A model generated the notes under the pieces. The model was given only the letters and a program-made list of their open reading frames with translations. It was not told the DNA's origin and did no database searches. Shown piece after piece: positions 17,027-26,634 of a stretch of 64,000 nt of DNA (position 1 is its first letter; every line of letters starts with the position of its first letter). Position numbers and translations under genes: made by a program. The stretch covers positions 5,580,001-5,644,000 of the forward strand of contig JAXGXG010000001.1 in NCBI GenBank assembly GCA_040772845.1. Direction: 5' to 3'. This DNA is from PWXP01 sp040772845. Lineage in GTDB: Bacteria > Planctomycetota > Planctomycetia > Pirellulales > Thermoguttaceae.

Positions 17027-17837
17027 AGTCGCAGCATCCAAAGAGGAGTCGCCCACCGCACGGTATCATGTGCCCAATCTGGATCGGGCGCTGATGATTC
17101 TGGAACTGCTGGCCAAGTGCCCGCATGGGGTGGGAATGAGTGACATTGCCAGAGAGCTGTCGCTGCCCAAGAACAGCGTGTTCCGAATCGTTTCCACACT
17201 CCATTCGCACGGATACCTCACGCGCGAAGACGACGACAAGACGTATCGGCTCAGCCGCAAGTTGCTTTCGTTGGGGTATGCCGCGGTCGACGAGCACAAT
17301 CTGGTCGAGAAATCGCTTGACGTCATGCGCGAAATCCGCGACGAGCTGGATGAGACCACGCTGATCGGCCTCTTGGTGGGGAGTCAAGGGGTGGTGATCG
17401 AGCAGGTTCCCAGCAATCAGCCGGTCAAGGTGCTGGTGCGCGTGGGGCATCATTTTCCGTTGCACACCGCGGCCCCAGGCAAGTCGCTCATGGCAGCGCT
17501 GCCCGAGGCGGAACTCGAAGCCCTGCTGCGGCAACTTACCCTCACCAAGTTCAACGAGAACACAATTACCAGCCGCAGGGCCCTGCGCGACGAATTGGCA
17601 GAGGCGAGAAGCCTGGGCTATGCGGTTGACCGCGGAGAGGAAATGGACGACTTGCGTTGCGTGGCCGCACCCGTATTGAATCATCGCGGATATCCACTGG
17701 CCGCCATTTGGATTACCGGCCCCGCTTCCCGGGTGCATGTCCAAGAGTTTCCGCAGATCGGCGCGCTGTTGCGTGAGAAGGCAGCCGTGGTTTCCAGTAG
17801 ATTCGGCTATGGGTTATTGCCGTCGGATAGCGAGTGA
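17019..17837 (+). CDS. IclR-family transcriptional regulator
   Basis: 272 residues. Residues about 17-80 form the winged helix-turn-helix (MSDIARELSLPKNSVFRIVSTLHSHGYL). The rest is the IclR effector domain, with the usual HTAAPGKSLMAALP stretch and the late DLRCVAAPVLNHRGYPLAAIWITGP strand. IclR proteins usually control catabolic operons in response to a small pathway metabolite. It is embedded between two oxidoreductase genes and overlaps the first, which argues that it regulates this locus, perhaps through the inverted repeat at 13230-13265. Confidence 0.93.
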   Translation: MNRVAASKEESPTARYHVPNLDRALMILELLAKCPHGVGMSDIARELSLPKNSVFRIVSTLHSHGYLTREDDDKTYRLSRKLLSLGYAAVDEHNLVEKSLDVMREIRDELDETTLIGLLVGSQGVVIEQVPSNQPVKVLVRVGHHFPLHTAAPGKSLMAALPEAELEALLRQLTLTKFNENTITSRRALRDELAEARSLGYAVDRGEEMDDLRCVAAPVLNHRGYPLAAIWITGPASRVHVQEFPQIGALLREKAAVVSSRFGYGLLPSDSE

Positions 17838-17886
17838 ATGTAAACGTGAAGGCCTTGGACACTACCGAAAAGACCACCAGAGAGAT

Positions 17887-19956
17887 ATGAGACGCCGGAT
17901 GACATCGAGAAGACGACTCTACTTGCGACTCCTGTTGATCGCGATGGTTGGCGTTCCATGGATCATGATTTCCTCCACCGAGGCCGGGGAAGGATCGGTA
18001 TGGATCGAAGCGGAGGCCTTTGAAACGCTGGGCGGCTGGGTGATTGACCAGCAGTCGATCGATCAGATGGGATCGGCCTACGTGATGGCCCACGGCATGG
18101 GCGCACCTGTGTCCGACGCGACCACAACGCACGCCATTCCGCAAGACGGGACGTGGACCGTGTGGGTGCGCACGCGGGACTGGACCGCGCCGTGGAAACG
18201 AGGAACGCCGGGCGGCCGGTTTCAACTGCTGATCGATGGCAAGCCGCTTCCGGAAGCATTGGGCGCCAACGGCGCCGCGTGGGACTGGCAGAAGGCCGGT
18301 ACAGTCCAGTTGAAGAAAGGTGAAGTGAGCCTGACGCTTCGTGATTTGACCGGTTTCAACGGGCGTTGCGACGCCATCTACCTGACACTGGCGTCCGAGG
18401 ACTGCCCGCCGAGTGGCAAGGAAGACCTTGCCGCATTCCGCCGGCAGGTGACCGGAACCGTACTGAAGGACGACCCGGTTGTTTATGACCTGGCGATTGC
18501 CGGCGGGGGCGTACCGGGCGTGTGCACGGCACTGGCGGCCATTCGGACGGGATCGAAGGTGGTGCTGATCCAGGACCGGCCCGTGTTGGGCGGGAACAAC
18601 AGTTCGGAGATTCGCGTGCCGATGGGTGGGGACATTCACGTAGGGCCGTATCCCCGGCTCGGCAACGTGGTGCAAGAGATCTCGCCCATCTGGGGCCGAC
18701 CGGGCGGGCGGCCGGGCCAGGACGTTCTTCCCGCCGAGTTCTGGGAGGATGCCAGAAAGGCCAATGTGTTCTGTTCATGCCCTGCGAATCAATACCGGCT
18801 TGCCTTGAGTACGCGGGTGATTGGCGTTGAGCGGGACAAGGACGATCCGCGGAAGATCGCGGCCTACCTTGCACGCAACCTTCTGACCGGGGAAGAGACC
18901 CGCTTTCGGGCTCGGCTGTTCGTCGATGCGACGGGCGATGCGGTCATTGCGCGTATGATGGGCGCGGAGGTGATGTACGGCCGCGAATCGCGCGAGACGT
19001 TCGGTGAATCGTTGGCGCCGGCGGCAGGTGACCGGGAAGTGATGGGAATGTCGGTCCTTTGGGTCTCGAAGCCGGCCGACAAGCCGACCTCGTTTCCGGA
19101 TATCGACTGGGGAATCGAAATCAACGAGGACAACGTCCTCTACGAAGGCGCCGGACGCCTGCTCAGCGGCGATTGGGAGTGGGAAACCGGCCAACACCGC
19201 GACCAGGCTTTAGACACAGAGTATATCCGCGATTACGGCATGATGGCCATCTTCGCGAACTGGTCGTTCTTGAAGAACCGCTCGAAGCGTAAGGAGGAGT
19301 GGGCTCGTGACACCCTGCATTGGATTTCCTTTTTGGGCGGGAAACGCGAAAGCTATCGGGTGGTGGGCGATCATATCCTCACGCAGAACGATATCGAGCA
19401 GTGCGTAGAGTATCCGGACGGGACCGCCTGCGTTACCTGGAACCTCGATCTGCACTTCCCCGATCCGGAGCACCTGAAGAAGTTTGATGAGCCGTTCCGG
19501 TCGTGCGCCTATCATCGCCTGATTCCGAAACCCTATCCGGCGCCTTACCGGTGCCTGTACTCGAAGGACGTTCCGAACCTTTTTCTGGCGGGGCGTCATA
19601 TCAGTGCGTCGCACGTAGCGTTTGGCGCAGTTCGCGTCATGCGTACGCTGGGAATGCTTGGCGAGGTGGTCGGTATGGCCGCCTCCATCTGTGCAAAGGA
19701 AGACGCCTTGCCGCGGGACGTGTACGAGCAGCACCTGGACGAGTTGAAGGCCATGATGTCGGCTGGTATTCCATCCTTCAGGAACTATCACGGAGGTGGA
19801 ACCGGAAAGAACGAGGGATACCATTTCAAGGAGATCGGGCACCTTCGGTACTACCCCAAGCCCAGCCCGAAACTGAGCGACCCAAAGGTGCGGCAGCGCA
19901 TCGAAGCCTTGGGCGTTCAGCATATGGAAGACCACGATAAACGCATGGGCCAATAG
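17887..19956 (+). CDS. second secreted FAD-dependent oxidoreductase
   Basis: 690 residues if started at ATG 17887; ATG 17899 is equally possible. The signal peptide is basic then hydrophobic (RRRLYLRLLLIAMVGVPWIMI). Residues about 35-170 look like a carbohydrate-binding sandwich (SVWIEAEAFETLGGW, then TVWVRTRDW). The FAD_oxidored domain starts near 202 with DLAIAGGGVPGVCTALAAIRTG and LGGNNSSEIRVPMGGD. The last part has a conserved LFLAGRHISASHVAFGAVRVMRT block. The arrangement matches the oxidoreductase at 14798 but sequence similarity between them appears low, so this is not a recent duplication. Confidence 0.8.
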   Translation: MRRRMTSRRRLYLRLLLIAMVGVPWIMISSTEAGEGSVWIEAEAFETLGGWVIDQQSIDQMGSAYVMAHGMGAPVSDATTTHAIPQDGTWTVWVRTRDWTAPWKRGTPGGRFQLLIDGKPLPEALGANGAAWDWQKAGTVQLKKGEVSLTLRDLTGFNGRCDAIYLTLASEDCPPSGKEDLAAFRRQVTGTVLKDDPVVYDLAIAGGGVPGVCTALAAIRTGSKVVLIQDRPVLGGNNSSEIRVPMGGDIHVGPYPRLGNVVQEISPIWGRPGGRPGQDVLPAEFWEDARKANVFCSCPANQYRLALSTRVIGVERDKDDPRKIAAYLARNLLTGEETRFRARLFVDATGDAVIARMMGAEVMYGRESRETFGESLAPAAGDREVMGMSVLWVSKPADKPTSFPDIDWGIEINEDNVLYEGAGRLLSGDWEWETGQHRDQALDTEYIRDYGMMAIFANWSFLKNRSKRKEEWARDTLHWISFLGGKRESYRVVGDHILTQNDIEQCVEYPDGTACVTWNLDLHFPDPEHLKKFDEPFRSCAYHRLIPKPYPAPYRCLYSKDVPNLFLAGRHISASHVAFGAVRVMRTLGMLGEVVGMAASICAKEDALPRDVYEQHLDELKAMMSAGIPSFRNYHGGGTGKNEGYHFKEIGHLRYYPKPSPKLSDPKVRQRIEALGVQHMEDHDKRMGQ

Positions 19957-20069
19957 GACGACGGCGCAATACGGGGCACGGAGCGACACGATCCCGCCTG
20001 CCCGTCTTCATGGATCGCAGTCATAAGTACAACATGTCCACCGTCTGTTCTACAAAGGGAACCCGAATC

Positions 20070-20861
20070 ATGAAATCCCTCAATCGACTCAGCATATCAT
20101 CATGTGGCGCGAGACTTGTTATTCTTGGCGGCTTGCTCATCGCGGCGCCCGCTCCAGGCGACACCTTCACGTTGGATGCGACCCTGGTGGAAGATACGTA
20201 CGTGAAGAGCAATGAGGGCGATGTGAACTTCGACGGACACGAATGGGAAGTCTACATTCGCAATTACAGTGCCTTTGGTCGTCTGGGACTCGTCCAGTTC
20301 ACCTTGCCGCAATTGCCTGCGGGGTACAAAGCGGGCGACATACTTGGTGTGGAACTGTCCGGCGTATCGGCATGGCTGCCGGCGAGTCCCAAGGTGATGT
20401 CCCTGGAGTTGTTGGGGCTTGCCGTGAATCCCAATCTGACCACGGTGACCTACAACGATCTGCTGGATACGAGCGGCAACGGTGTGATTGCCGAATACTC
20501 CGACTACGCTTTTACTTATGGAACGCAGGCGTCATCGTTGGACGCCATGTCATTCGATCTGAACAGCGTGGCCATCGGAGATACGGTAACGTTCCCGGAT
20601 CAGGCGGGCGGGCTTCTGGGTTTCGTTCAAACCAACATTAGCGAGGCCGGGCCAACGACCATCACCTTGGCCATCGGCCCCGGCGACTCCGCCGCCAATG
20701 CATGCGACTTCCGTTTCTACGCCATGGAGAACACGGCGGGCGCAAGTCCCATGTTGCTCACGATGACCTTTGTTCCGGAGCCGTCGGCCTTGCTGCTTGC
20801 GTTCATGGCGGCCGGCGTATTACTTCTCGGAAGACGAAAACACGAGACGCGGAGAGGGTGA
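20070..20861 (+). CDS. secreted PEP-CTERM protein, DNRLRE-like
   Basis: 263 residues from ATG 20070 (AAGGGA upstream). It has a signal peptide, then a single beta-rich domain with the DNRLRE-type opening (DATLVEDTYVKSNEGDVNFDGHEWEVYIRNYSAFGRLGLVQF, shortened here to its key features: variable loop, then a strand leading to GLVQF). It ends VPEPSALLLAFMAAGVLLLGRRK, a PEP-CTERM signal for exosortase. The domain class is thought to bind carbohydrate; the ligand is unknown. The lipoprotein gene starts four bases after its stop. Confidence 0.82.
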   Translation: MKSLNRLSISSCGARLVILGGLLIAAPAPGDTFTLDATLVEDTYVKSNEGDVNFDGHEWEVYIRNYSAFGRLGLVQFTLPQLPAGYKAGDILGVELSGVSAWLPASPKVMSLELLGLAVNPNLTTVTYNDLLDTSGNGVIAEYSDYAFTYGTQASSLDAMSFDLNSVAIGDTVTFPDQAGGLLGFVQTNISEAGPTTITLAIGPGDSAANACDFRFYAMENTAGASPMLLTMTFVPEPSALLLAFMAAGVLLLGRRKHETRRG

Positions 20862-20865
20862 CGCG

Positions 20866-21285
20866 GTGAGACGACCAGGTATACCGAAGAACAGGCTGGG
20901 GACCTGCGCCATTGCATGGGCAATGCTGCTTGCCGTGGCCGGTTGCGGCGGCAAGGAGCCACCGCGGTATCACGTATCGGGCGCCGTTTCGTACGGCGGG
21001 AAACCTGTCCCCGGCGGGTACATCCTCTTTCAGCCGGATGCCGGCAAGGGAAACACGGGTCCGGCCACATTAGTGCAGGTCGAAGATGGCCGGTACGATA
21101 CGGCCCATGGTGGTACGGGAACGGTGGGTGGACCTCATATTGCGATTGTTACGGGGTTCGCCGACCGATCCGACGCGGCGCCCGAGGCTCGCTGCGGAGC
21201 CCCTTTGTTCCGCGACGCGCGCATTCCAATCGATCTACCGAAGGAGGCAGGCGTTCAAGACTTGTTGGTCCCCGCGCGACAATGA
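20866..21285 (+). CDS. small lipoprotein, carboxypeptidase-regulatory/transthyretin-like
   Basis: 139 residues from GTG 20866, fixed by GGAGAGGG at 20851-20858. The lipobox is LLAVAGCGG. The mature part begins VSGAVSYGGKPVPGGYILFQPD, the typical opening of the small planctomycete lipoproteins with a carboxypeptidase-regulatory-like beta sandwich. It precedes a DUF1559 gene by 47 bases; the same pairing recurs three more times in this window. Function is unknown. Confidence 0.82.
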   Translation: MRRPGIPKNRLGTCAIAWAMLLAVAGCGGKEPPRYHVSGAVSYGGKPVPGGYILFQPDAGKGNTGPATLVQVEDGRYDTAHGGTGTVGGPHIAIVTGFADRSDAAPEARCGAPLFRDARIPIDLPKEAGVQDLLVPARQ

Positions 21286-21332
21286 GGAGTCCTGCGGCCT
21301 GTGAAAGCATGTTATTGTGGAAGGAGGCTGCC

Positions 21333-22256
21333 ATGAGATACCGCCGCCGATGCGCGTTTACCCTTGTGGAGCTCCTGGTCGTCATTGCCATTATCGGAAT
21401 CCTGATCGCCTTGCTATTGCCGGCGGTTCAGAGCGCGCGTGAAGCCGCGCGGCGCATGCAATGCTCGAACAATCTGAAACAGATCGGCCTGGCGTTGCAC
21501 AACTATCATGCGGCTCTGAAGGTGCTGCCGCCCGGGGGCCTTCGTGACAACCAACTCAGTTTCCTGGTGATGTTGCTGCCCTATGTGGAGCAGACGCCCT
21601 TGTACGAGCAAGCGAATTTCAATGCAGGAACGTATTTCGGGACGGGCAAGTTGAATCTGGCCCTGAGCGGCATACCCGTGTTGCTGTGCCCAAGCTGTCC
21701 GCAAACCCATTCCAATCTGGACCTGTACAACTACGAGGAGTATTGGCCGAGCAAGGATCCGAACGGGCAGAACACCTATACGACGCATTACGTGGGAGTG
21801 ATGGGGCCGTTGGGTGTGAATCCATACACCGATGAAGAGTACGACAGGATCGTCTACGGCAATACGAATTGCGGCGACATCGCAACGCAGGGCGTTCTGT
21901 ACGACGGGAGCCGCGTCCGGTTCGCCCAAATTACGGACGGTCTTTCGAATACGTTTGCGGCGGGGGAGGTGTCCTGGCAGGGGTACGCGAAGTATCGGGC
22001 CTGGGTGCGAGGATCATGCGCCAGTTGCATTGCCGCCACGAAGAATGTCTTCGCTCCGATCAACGTACATTCGACAAGCGGCGCAAATCAGTATGGCTAT
22101 TTCAACGACGGCGACTTTGGCAGCGAGCATCCCGGGGGCGCCCAATTCCTTCTGGCGGACGGCTCTGTCCATTTCGTCTCGGAGAACGTGGACCTGAACA
22201 TCCTGTATGCAACGGCCAGCCGCAACGGGCAAGAGGTAGAGACGATTCAAGACTAG
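21333..22256 (+). CDS. DUF1559 domain protein (pseudopilin-like)
   Basis: 307 residues from ATG 21333, with AAGGAGG at 21321-21327 ruling out an earlier ATG at 21309. The N-terminal type IV pilin/methylation motif is FTLVELLVVIAIIGILIALLLPAVQ, cut before Phe by a prepilin peptidase. It is followed by the DUF1559 block SAREAARRMQCSNNLKQIGLALHNYH. The C-terminus has the HPGGAQFLLADGSVHF signature. DUF1559 proteins are massively expanded in planctomycetes and are probably envelope pseudopilins, with no established role. Confidence 0.95.
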   Translation: MRYRRRCAFTLVELLVVIAIIGILIALLLPAVQSAREAARRMQCSNNLKQIGLALHNYHAALKVLPPGGLRDNQLSFLVMLLPYVEQTPLYEQANFNAGTYFGTGKLNLALSGIPVLLCPSCPQTHSNLDLYNYEEYWPSKDPNGQNTYTTHYVGVMGPLGVNPYTDEEYDRIVYGNTNCGDIATQGVLYDGSRVRFAQITDGLSNTFAAGEVSWQGYAKYRAWVRGSCASCIAATKNVFAPINVHSTSGANQYGYFNDGDFGSEHPGGAQFLLADGSVHFVSENVDLNILYATASRNGQEVETIQD

Positions 22257-22347
22257 GAACCGAGACAACAACGACGTCCTTTTGTATGCGCGGCAACCTC
22301 AGCAAACCGACGGGGATGCCCTGAGTTGCAGGGGAACGATACGTACA

Positions 22348-23856
22348 ATGACCCGATACCTACTTGGAATTGACAACGGCGGCACGGTGACCAAGGCCGG
22401 GTTGTTCGACCTTGCAGGGCGAGAGATGGCGACGGCGGGGCGCAAGACGCCCATGAGTTCACCTGGCCCAGGATACACCGAGCGCGATATGGATGTCCTC
22501 TGGCAGGCGACTGCGGAGGCGGTGCGCGAGGTCATCGACCGCGCCGCCGTCGATCCCGCAACGATTGCGTGTGTGGCGACGGCAGGGCACGGCAACGGCC
22601 TCTATCTGGTCGACGCGCAGTTGCGTCCCGTGCGGCCCGGCATTGTATCGACCGATACTCGCGCGGCAGACTACGTCGCGCGTTGGTATGCCGACGGCGT
22701 AGCGGATGCGGTGCGAGAGAAAACCATGCAGTCGCTTTGGGCTGCGCAGCCGAACGCTCTGCTGGCCTGGCTCAAGGCGAATGAGCCTGAGGTAATCCGG
22801 CAGGCGTCCTGGGCATTGATGTACAAGGACTACATTCGCGCAAAGCTGACCGGCGAGGTCTACTCGGAACTGACCGACGCCTCGGCAACGAGCATGATGG
22901 ACGTTGCCACGGGGCAGTACGACGAGGAACTGCTGAGGGCTTACGGGATTGGCGACCTTGCTGGTCTGTTGCCGCCGGTGCGCCGATCCGACGAGATCTG
23001 CGGCCACGTGACCCAAGAGGCGGCCGAGAAGACCGGACTGCGCGCCGGTACGCCTGTTGCCGGAGGGTTGTTCGATGCCGATGCCTGCAGTTTAGCGGCA
23101 GGTATCGTCAGTGAGCGGCAGTTTCAGATCATCGCAGGGACATGGAGCGTCAACCAGTACATCTCGCGAACGCCTGTAATCGACCCGAACGTGTTCATGA
23201 CCAGTCGTTACTGCATTCCCGATTATTTCCTGATTATGGACGCCAGCGCCACGTCGGCCAGCAACCTGGAGTGGTTTGTCGGTAATATTCTGGGGCCGGA
23301 GGCAGATTCGCTGGAGGCACAGGGGCGATCAATCTTTGACGTGTGTAACCAGGAAGTCGAGGCGACCGACCCCTCGGAGTCGGAGATTGTGTTCCTGCCG
23401 TTTCTGTTCGGAGCAAATGCCAACCCTGCCGCAAAGGCCTGCTTGCTGGGAATGTCAAGTTGGCACGAGCGGAGGCACATCCTGCGAGCCATCTATGACG
23501 GTGTGGTGATGAGCCATTGCTGGCATATGGATCGCTTGTTGCGGTTCCGTGATCGACCGGATGTTATTCGCCTGGCCGGAGGCGCCGCACGCAGCCGGCC
23601 TTGGCGTCAGGCGTTCGCGGATGTTTTCCAGACGCCGGTGGAGATCCCCGGCGGAACGGAACTGGGAGCGTTGGGGGCAGCGATTGTAGCCGGCGTTGGC
23701 GCAGGCTGCTTCAGCGATTGTAGGGCAGCCGCCGATGCCATGGTCCACGTGGTTGAGGTGTGCATGCCTCGGCCGGAACAGGCATCGGTTTACGAAGCGA
23801 AGTTCACACAGTACCAGCAGGTACTGGCAACGTTAGCGCCGTTGTGGAGTATCTGA
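22348..23856 (+). CDS. FGGY carbohydrate kinase, L-xylulose kinase-like
   Basis: 502 residues from ATG 22348. The actin-like ATPase fold is visible: phosphate-1 loop GIDNGGTVTKAGLFDL, GPGYTERDMDVLWQ, the second-domain start GGLFDADACSLAAGI, and the adenosine motif RLAGGAARSRPWRQAFADVF with GTELGALGAAIVAG. The overall look is closest to LyxK/YiaP (L-xylulose kinase) and less to XylB. It is cytoplasmic and would phosphorylate a ketopentose taken up from outside. It lies between a DUF1559 gene and a lactonase-like gene. Substrate assignment is by resemblance only. Confidence 0.85.
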   Translation: MTRYLLGIDNGGTVTKAGLFDLAGREMATAGRKTPMSSPGPGYTERDMDVLWQATAEAVREVIDRAAVDPATIACVATAGHGNGLYLVDAQLRPVRPGIVSTDTRAADYVARWYADGVADAVREKTMQSLWAAQPNALLAWLKANEPEVIRQASWALMYKDYIRAKLTGEVYSELTDASATSMMDVATGQYDEELLRAYGIGDLAGLLPPVRRSDEICGHVTQEAAEKTGLRAGTPVAGGLFDADACSLAAGIVSERQFQIIAGTWSVNQYISRTPVIDPNVFMTSRYCIPDYFLIMDASATSASNLEWFVGNILGPEADSLEAQGRSIFDVCNQEVEATDPSESEIVFLPFLFGANANPAAKACLLGMSSWHERRHILRAIYDGVVMSHCWHMDRLLRFRDRPDVIRLAGGAARSRPWRQAFADVFQTPVEIPGGTELGALGAAIVAGVGAGCFSDCRAAADAMVHVVEVCMPRPEQASVYEAKFTQYQQVLATLAPLWSI

Positions 23857-23899
23857 ATTACGGTAGTCACTTACCATGTTTCCAACAAGGAGAAGCACT

Positions 23900-25033
23900 A
23901 TGTCCAAAAGCTTGAAGCGAGTCCGAGTCTCTTCCATCGCGCCGGCGTGCCTGGCTGTTGCCGTCTGGTGCGCCGTTCAGGCGGCGGTGTCTGTACGGGC
24001 CGACTCGCCTGGGACGAAATCGCTGGCGCAGGCAAAGCTGTTCATGGAACTGCCCGAGAAGTACAACACGCCCGATGGCATGTGCTTGCTGCCGGAGGGC
24101 AATCTGATCGTGTCGGCGCCGAATATCAATGATCGGCGTTTTCCGCCGGTGCTGCTCCGCGTTCGGCCCGACAACAGTTGGGAGGAGTTCTACCGGTGCC
24201 CGCCGCATCCGGTAACCGGGCAGGCGTATCCGTTCGGCATTGCAGCCGATGCCAAAGGCGACCTGTATCTGACGGACCTTCAGTGGTTCGCCAATACAGA
24301 GAATCCCGGACACAATTCTCGAATTCTCTGGCTTCCCCTGAAGGATGGAAAACCGGGCGAGGCGAAGTCGATCATCGAGGGGTTGGTTGTCACCAACGGC
24401 GTGGCCATCCACAAGGGACACATCTATGTGACCGATACGACAATGAAGCCGGGGACGTATCCGCTGATTACCGGCCTCTTCCGGTTTCCGCTTGAAGAGG
24501 CGAAGAAGAAGGCCATTCGCGTAACGCAGCCGCTCGAAAAGGATCCGCACTGTATTGCCACCTATGAAACGCACAATCCCAAGGTTCCGTTCGGTGCGGA
24601 TGGGGTGACCGTTGATGCGGACGGCAATGTGTACGTGGGCAATTTCGCCGATGGGACGATACACAAGACCACCTTCGCCGCGGACGGCGCCCCCAATCCG
24701 CCGGTTGTATTTGCGAAGTCGCCGCTGATGAAGAGTTGCGACGGACTTTTCTTTGATGCCGAACGCAACGTGATCTTTGTGGCCGACTCCCTGGCGAATG
24801 CCGTCCAGATCGTATTCATGGACGGCGCCGTCCGAACCCTGGCCCGCGATCCTGCAAACGACGGTTCCGGCGGCCGGCTGGACCAGCCGTGCGAGGTTCT
24901 CGTACGCGGCGACGAGTTGATTGTGTGCAACTTCGACAGCCCGATCCCCGGAGGTGTCAACAAGGTGTTCGATGCACCGTATACGATTTCCATTATTAAG
25001 CTGCCTAAGTCGCTTCGAGGCTTGGCGGAATGA
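23900..25033 (+). CDS. SMP-30/gluconolactonase-like secreted beta-propeller
   Basis: 377 residues from ATG 23900, preceded by AAGGAGA at 23886-23892. The signal peptide ends at AAVSVRA. The body has the repeated propeller strands of the SMP-30/LRE family: TPDGMCLLPEGNLIVSAP, FGIAADAKGDLYLTD, NGVAIHKGHIYVTDT, VTVDADGNVYVGNFADG, CDGLFFDAERNVIFVADS. The family hydrolyses sugar lactones. Beside two oxidoreductases and a sugar kinase, a role in opening a lactone made by sugar oxidation is plausible but inferred. Confidence 0.82.
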   Translation: MSKSLKRVRVSSIAPACLAVAVWCAVQAAVSVRADSPGTKSLAQAKLFMELPEKYNTPDGMCLLPEGNLIVSAPNINDRRFPPVLLRVRPDNSWEEFYRCPPHPVTGQAYPFGIAADAKGDLYLTDLQWFANTENPGHNSRILWLPLKDGKPGEAKSIIEGLVVTNGVAIHKGHIYVTDTTMKPGTYPLITGLFRFPLEEAKKKAIRVTQPLEKDPHCIATYETHNPKVPFGADGVTVDADGNVYVGNFADGTIHKTTFAADGAPNPPVVFAKSPLMKSCDGLFFDAERNVIFVADSLANAVQIVFMDGAVRTLARDPANDGSGGRLDQPCEVLVRGDELIVCNFDSPIPGGVNKVFDAPYTISIIKLPKSLRGLAE

Positions 25034-25146
25034 GAAAGTGGCGTTGGAACGTGGATGGCGGATGTGACTGCGGTCGGTTCGCCATTCACGATTCCACGAC
25101 TTGGAGCATATCGACGGTCCAAGCAAGCAGTTTCAGGAGACGTACC

Positions 25147-26079
25147 ATGAATCCTGCTGATTCACGAAGTGGCTTCACATTGGTAGAACTTCTGGTCGTA
25201 ATCGCCATTATTGGCATCCTGATCGCACTGCTGCTGCCGGCCGTGCAGTCGGCGCGAGAAGCGGCTCGACGCATGCAATGCTCCAACAACCTCAAACAAC
25301 TCGGACTGGCGCTGCACGTCTACCACGACGTGCACAAGCATTTGCCCATTACCTATGGCGTGGGAAACAACCCGAGCCGGAGGAATTGGATTGTGGGTCT
25401 GCTGCCGCATATCGAGCAGCAGGGAATCTGGGATGCGATGGATATGACAGTCGATGGCCATACGGAACCGAATCTATCCCTAATTGCCATGGTTCTGCCA
25501 ACGGTGCTCTGCCCGTCGGACGGCGATGCCGTGGAGCCGCTGCCACGAACAGACGCTTCGTCATCTGTATGGAATACCGTGTCCGGGTTCGGTTTGACAT
25601 CCTATGCGATCAGTGCGGGCGATCACATGAATGGAACGGGAAGCACCGGGGCGCCGTACCCGCCATATCAACCCTATTGCCGGAATGGTTATACCGGCGG
25701 AGCAGTTCGCGGTGTTTCGTCACGTTACGGATGGAGTTGCCGTTTTCGGGATGTGACCGACGGTTTGAGCAATACGGTGTTTCTGGGGGAAATCGTGCCT
25801 AAGTGGTGTATCTGGCAGTCGTGGGGACACCAGAGCTTTGCTACGACTGCATGGCCGATCAATCATCGCAATGCCGAGTATGCCAGCGGAGTGTTGCCCA
25901 GCGAAGGCTCGCCATCGGAGTTGAATAACGATTCGCTTGTGTTCCGAAGCCGGCATCCGGGAGGCGCCCAGTTTGCCTTTGGGGACGGTTCCGTTCACTT
26001 CCTGAGCGAGACGTGCGACTTCGAGACCTATCAGGCCCTTTCCTCGCGGAGCGGTGCTGAGCCGGTCGGCATCCCGTAG
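25147..26079 (+). CDS. DUF1559 domain protein (pseudopilin-like)
   Basis: 310 residues from ATG 25147 with AGGAGA just upstream. It has the pilin-type N-terminus (GFTLVELLVVIAIIGILIALLLPAVQ), then SAREAARRMQCSNNLKQLGLALHVYHD, and a C-terminal HPGGAQFAFGDGSVHFLSE signature. The first ~60 codons are near-identical to those of the other DUF1559 genes in the window, which makes them possible sites of recombination. It is followed by a small lipoprotein gene after 68 bases. Confidence 0.95.
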   Translation: MNPADSRSGFTLVELLVVIAIIGILIALLLPAVQSAREAARRMQCSNNLKQLGLALHVYHDVHKHLPITYGVGNNPSRRNWIVGLLPHIEQQGIWDAMDMTVDGHTEPNLSLIAMVLPTVLCPSDGDAVEPLPRTDASSSVWNTVSGFGLTSYAISAGDHMNGTGSTGAPYPPYQPYCRNGYTGGAVRGVSSRYGWSCRFRDVTDGLSNTVFLGEIVPKWCIWQSWGHQSFATTAWPINHRNAEYASGVLPSEGSPSELNNDSLVFRSRHPGGAQFAFGDGSVHFLSETCDFETYQALSSRSGAEPVGIP

Positions 26080-26147
26080 ACAACGAGGCAATGCGTGGTC
26101 TTGTCGTGACATCCTATCACCGGGACTACCGGTTGGAGAGAACAAGC

Positions 26148-26573
26148 ATGTGCACACGGTCACTATTTCGAGTGGTACGAAACGGGCTGTTCTTGTCTGC
26201 CACAGCCATGGTGCTGGCAGCGATAAGCGGTTGCGGCTCAAGCGACGTGGCCGAGGTAGAGGGGACGGTCAGCTACCGTAGCAAGCCGCTGGAATACGGC
26301 CGTGTCGTGTTTCACCCGGAGACCGGGCGCCCTTCCTTCGGTGAAATCGGGGCAGACGGCGCGTTCATACTAACCAGTCGCACTCCTGCGGACGGCGCAC
26401 GGATCGGGAGCCATCGTGTCACCATCCACTGCGATAAGGCGTCGAACCCGGCCGATGCGTTTTCTGACCGCGTGTCGCTCATTCCTGCACGGTATCAGGT
26501 CCCCGAAACCTCAGGGCTGACAGCCGACGTGAAACCCGGCGCGAATACGTTTCACTTTGAACTGACGGACTGA
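26148..26573 (+). CDS. small lipoprotein, carboxypeptidase-regulatory-like
   Basis: 141 residues from ATG 26148 (GGAGAG upstream). The lipobox is MVLAAISGCGSS. The mature part opens with VAEVEGTVSYRSKPLEYGRVVFHPE and ends YQVPETSGLTADVKPGANTFHFEL, the standard shape of the DUF1559-partner lipoproteins. It is the last plus-strand gene of the carbohydrate locus and meets the next gene tail to tail. Confidence 0.85.
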   Translation: MCTRSLFRVVRNGLFLSATAMVLAAISGCGSSDVAEVEGTVSYRSKPLEYGRVVFHPETGRPSFGEIGADGAFILTSRTPADGARIGSHRVTIHCDKASNPADAFSDRVSLIPARYQVPETSGLTADVKPGANTFHFELTD

Positions 26574-26591
26574 GACAATGCTCTTTGGCAC

Positions 26592-26634
26592 GCCTGCCTT
26601 GGGTAACGGTTCGGTTCCCGCATTCACGGCAGGC
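26592..26634. terminator. hairpin between convergent genes
   Basis: GCCTGCC at 26592-26598 pairs with GGCAGGC at 26628-26634. A smaller inner stem (GGGTAAC with GTTCCC) lies between them. There is no T tract. It covers the stop codon of the minus-strand gene and could end transcription from both sides. Confidence 0.35.
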
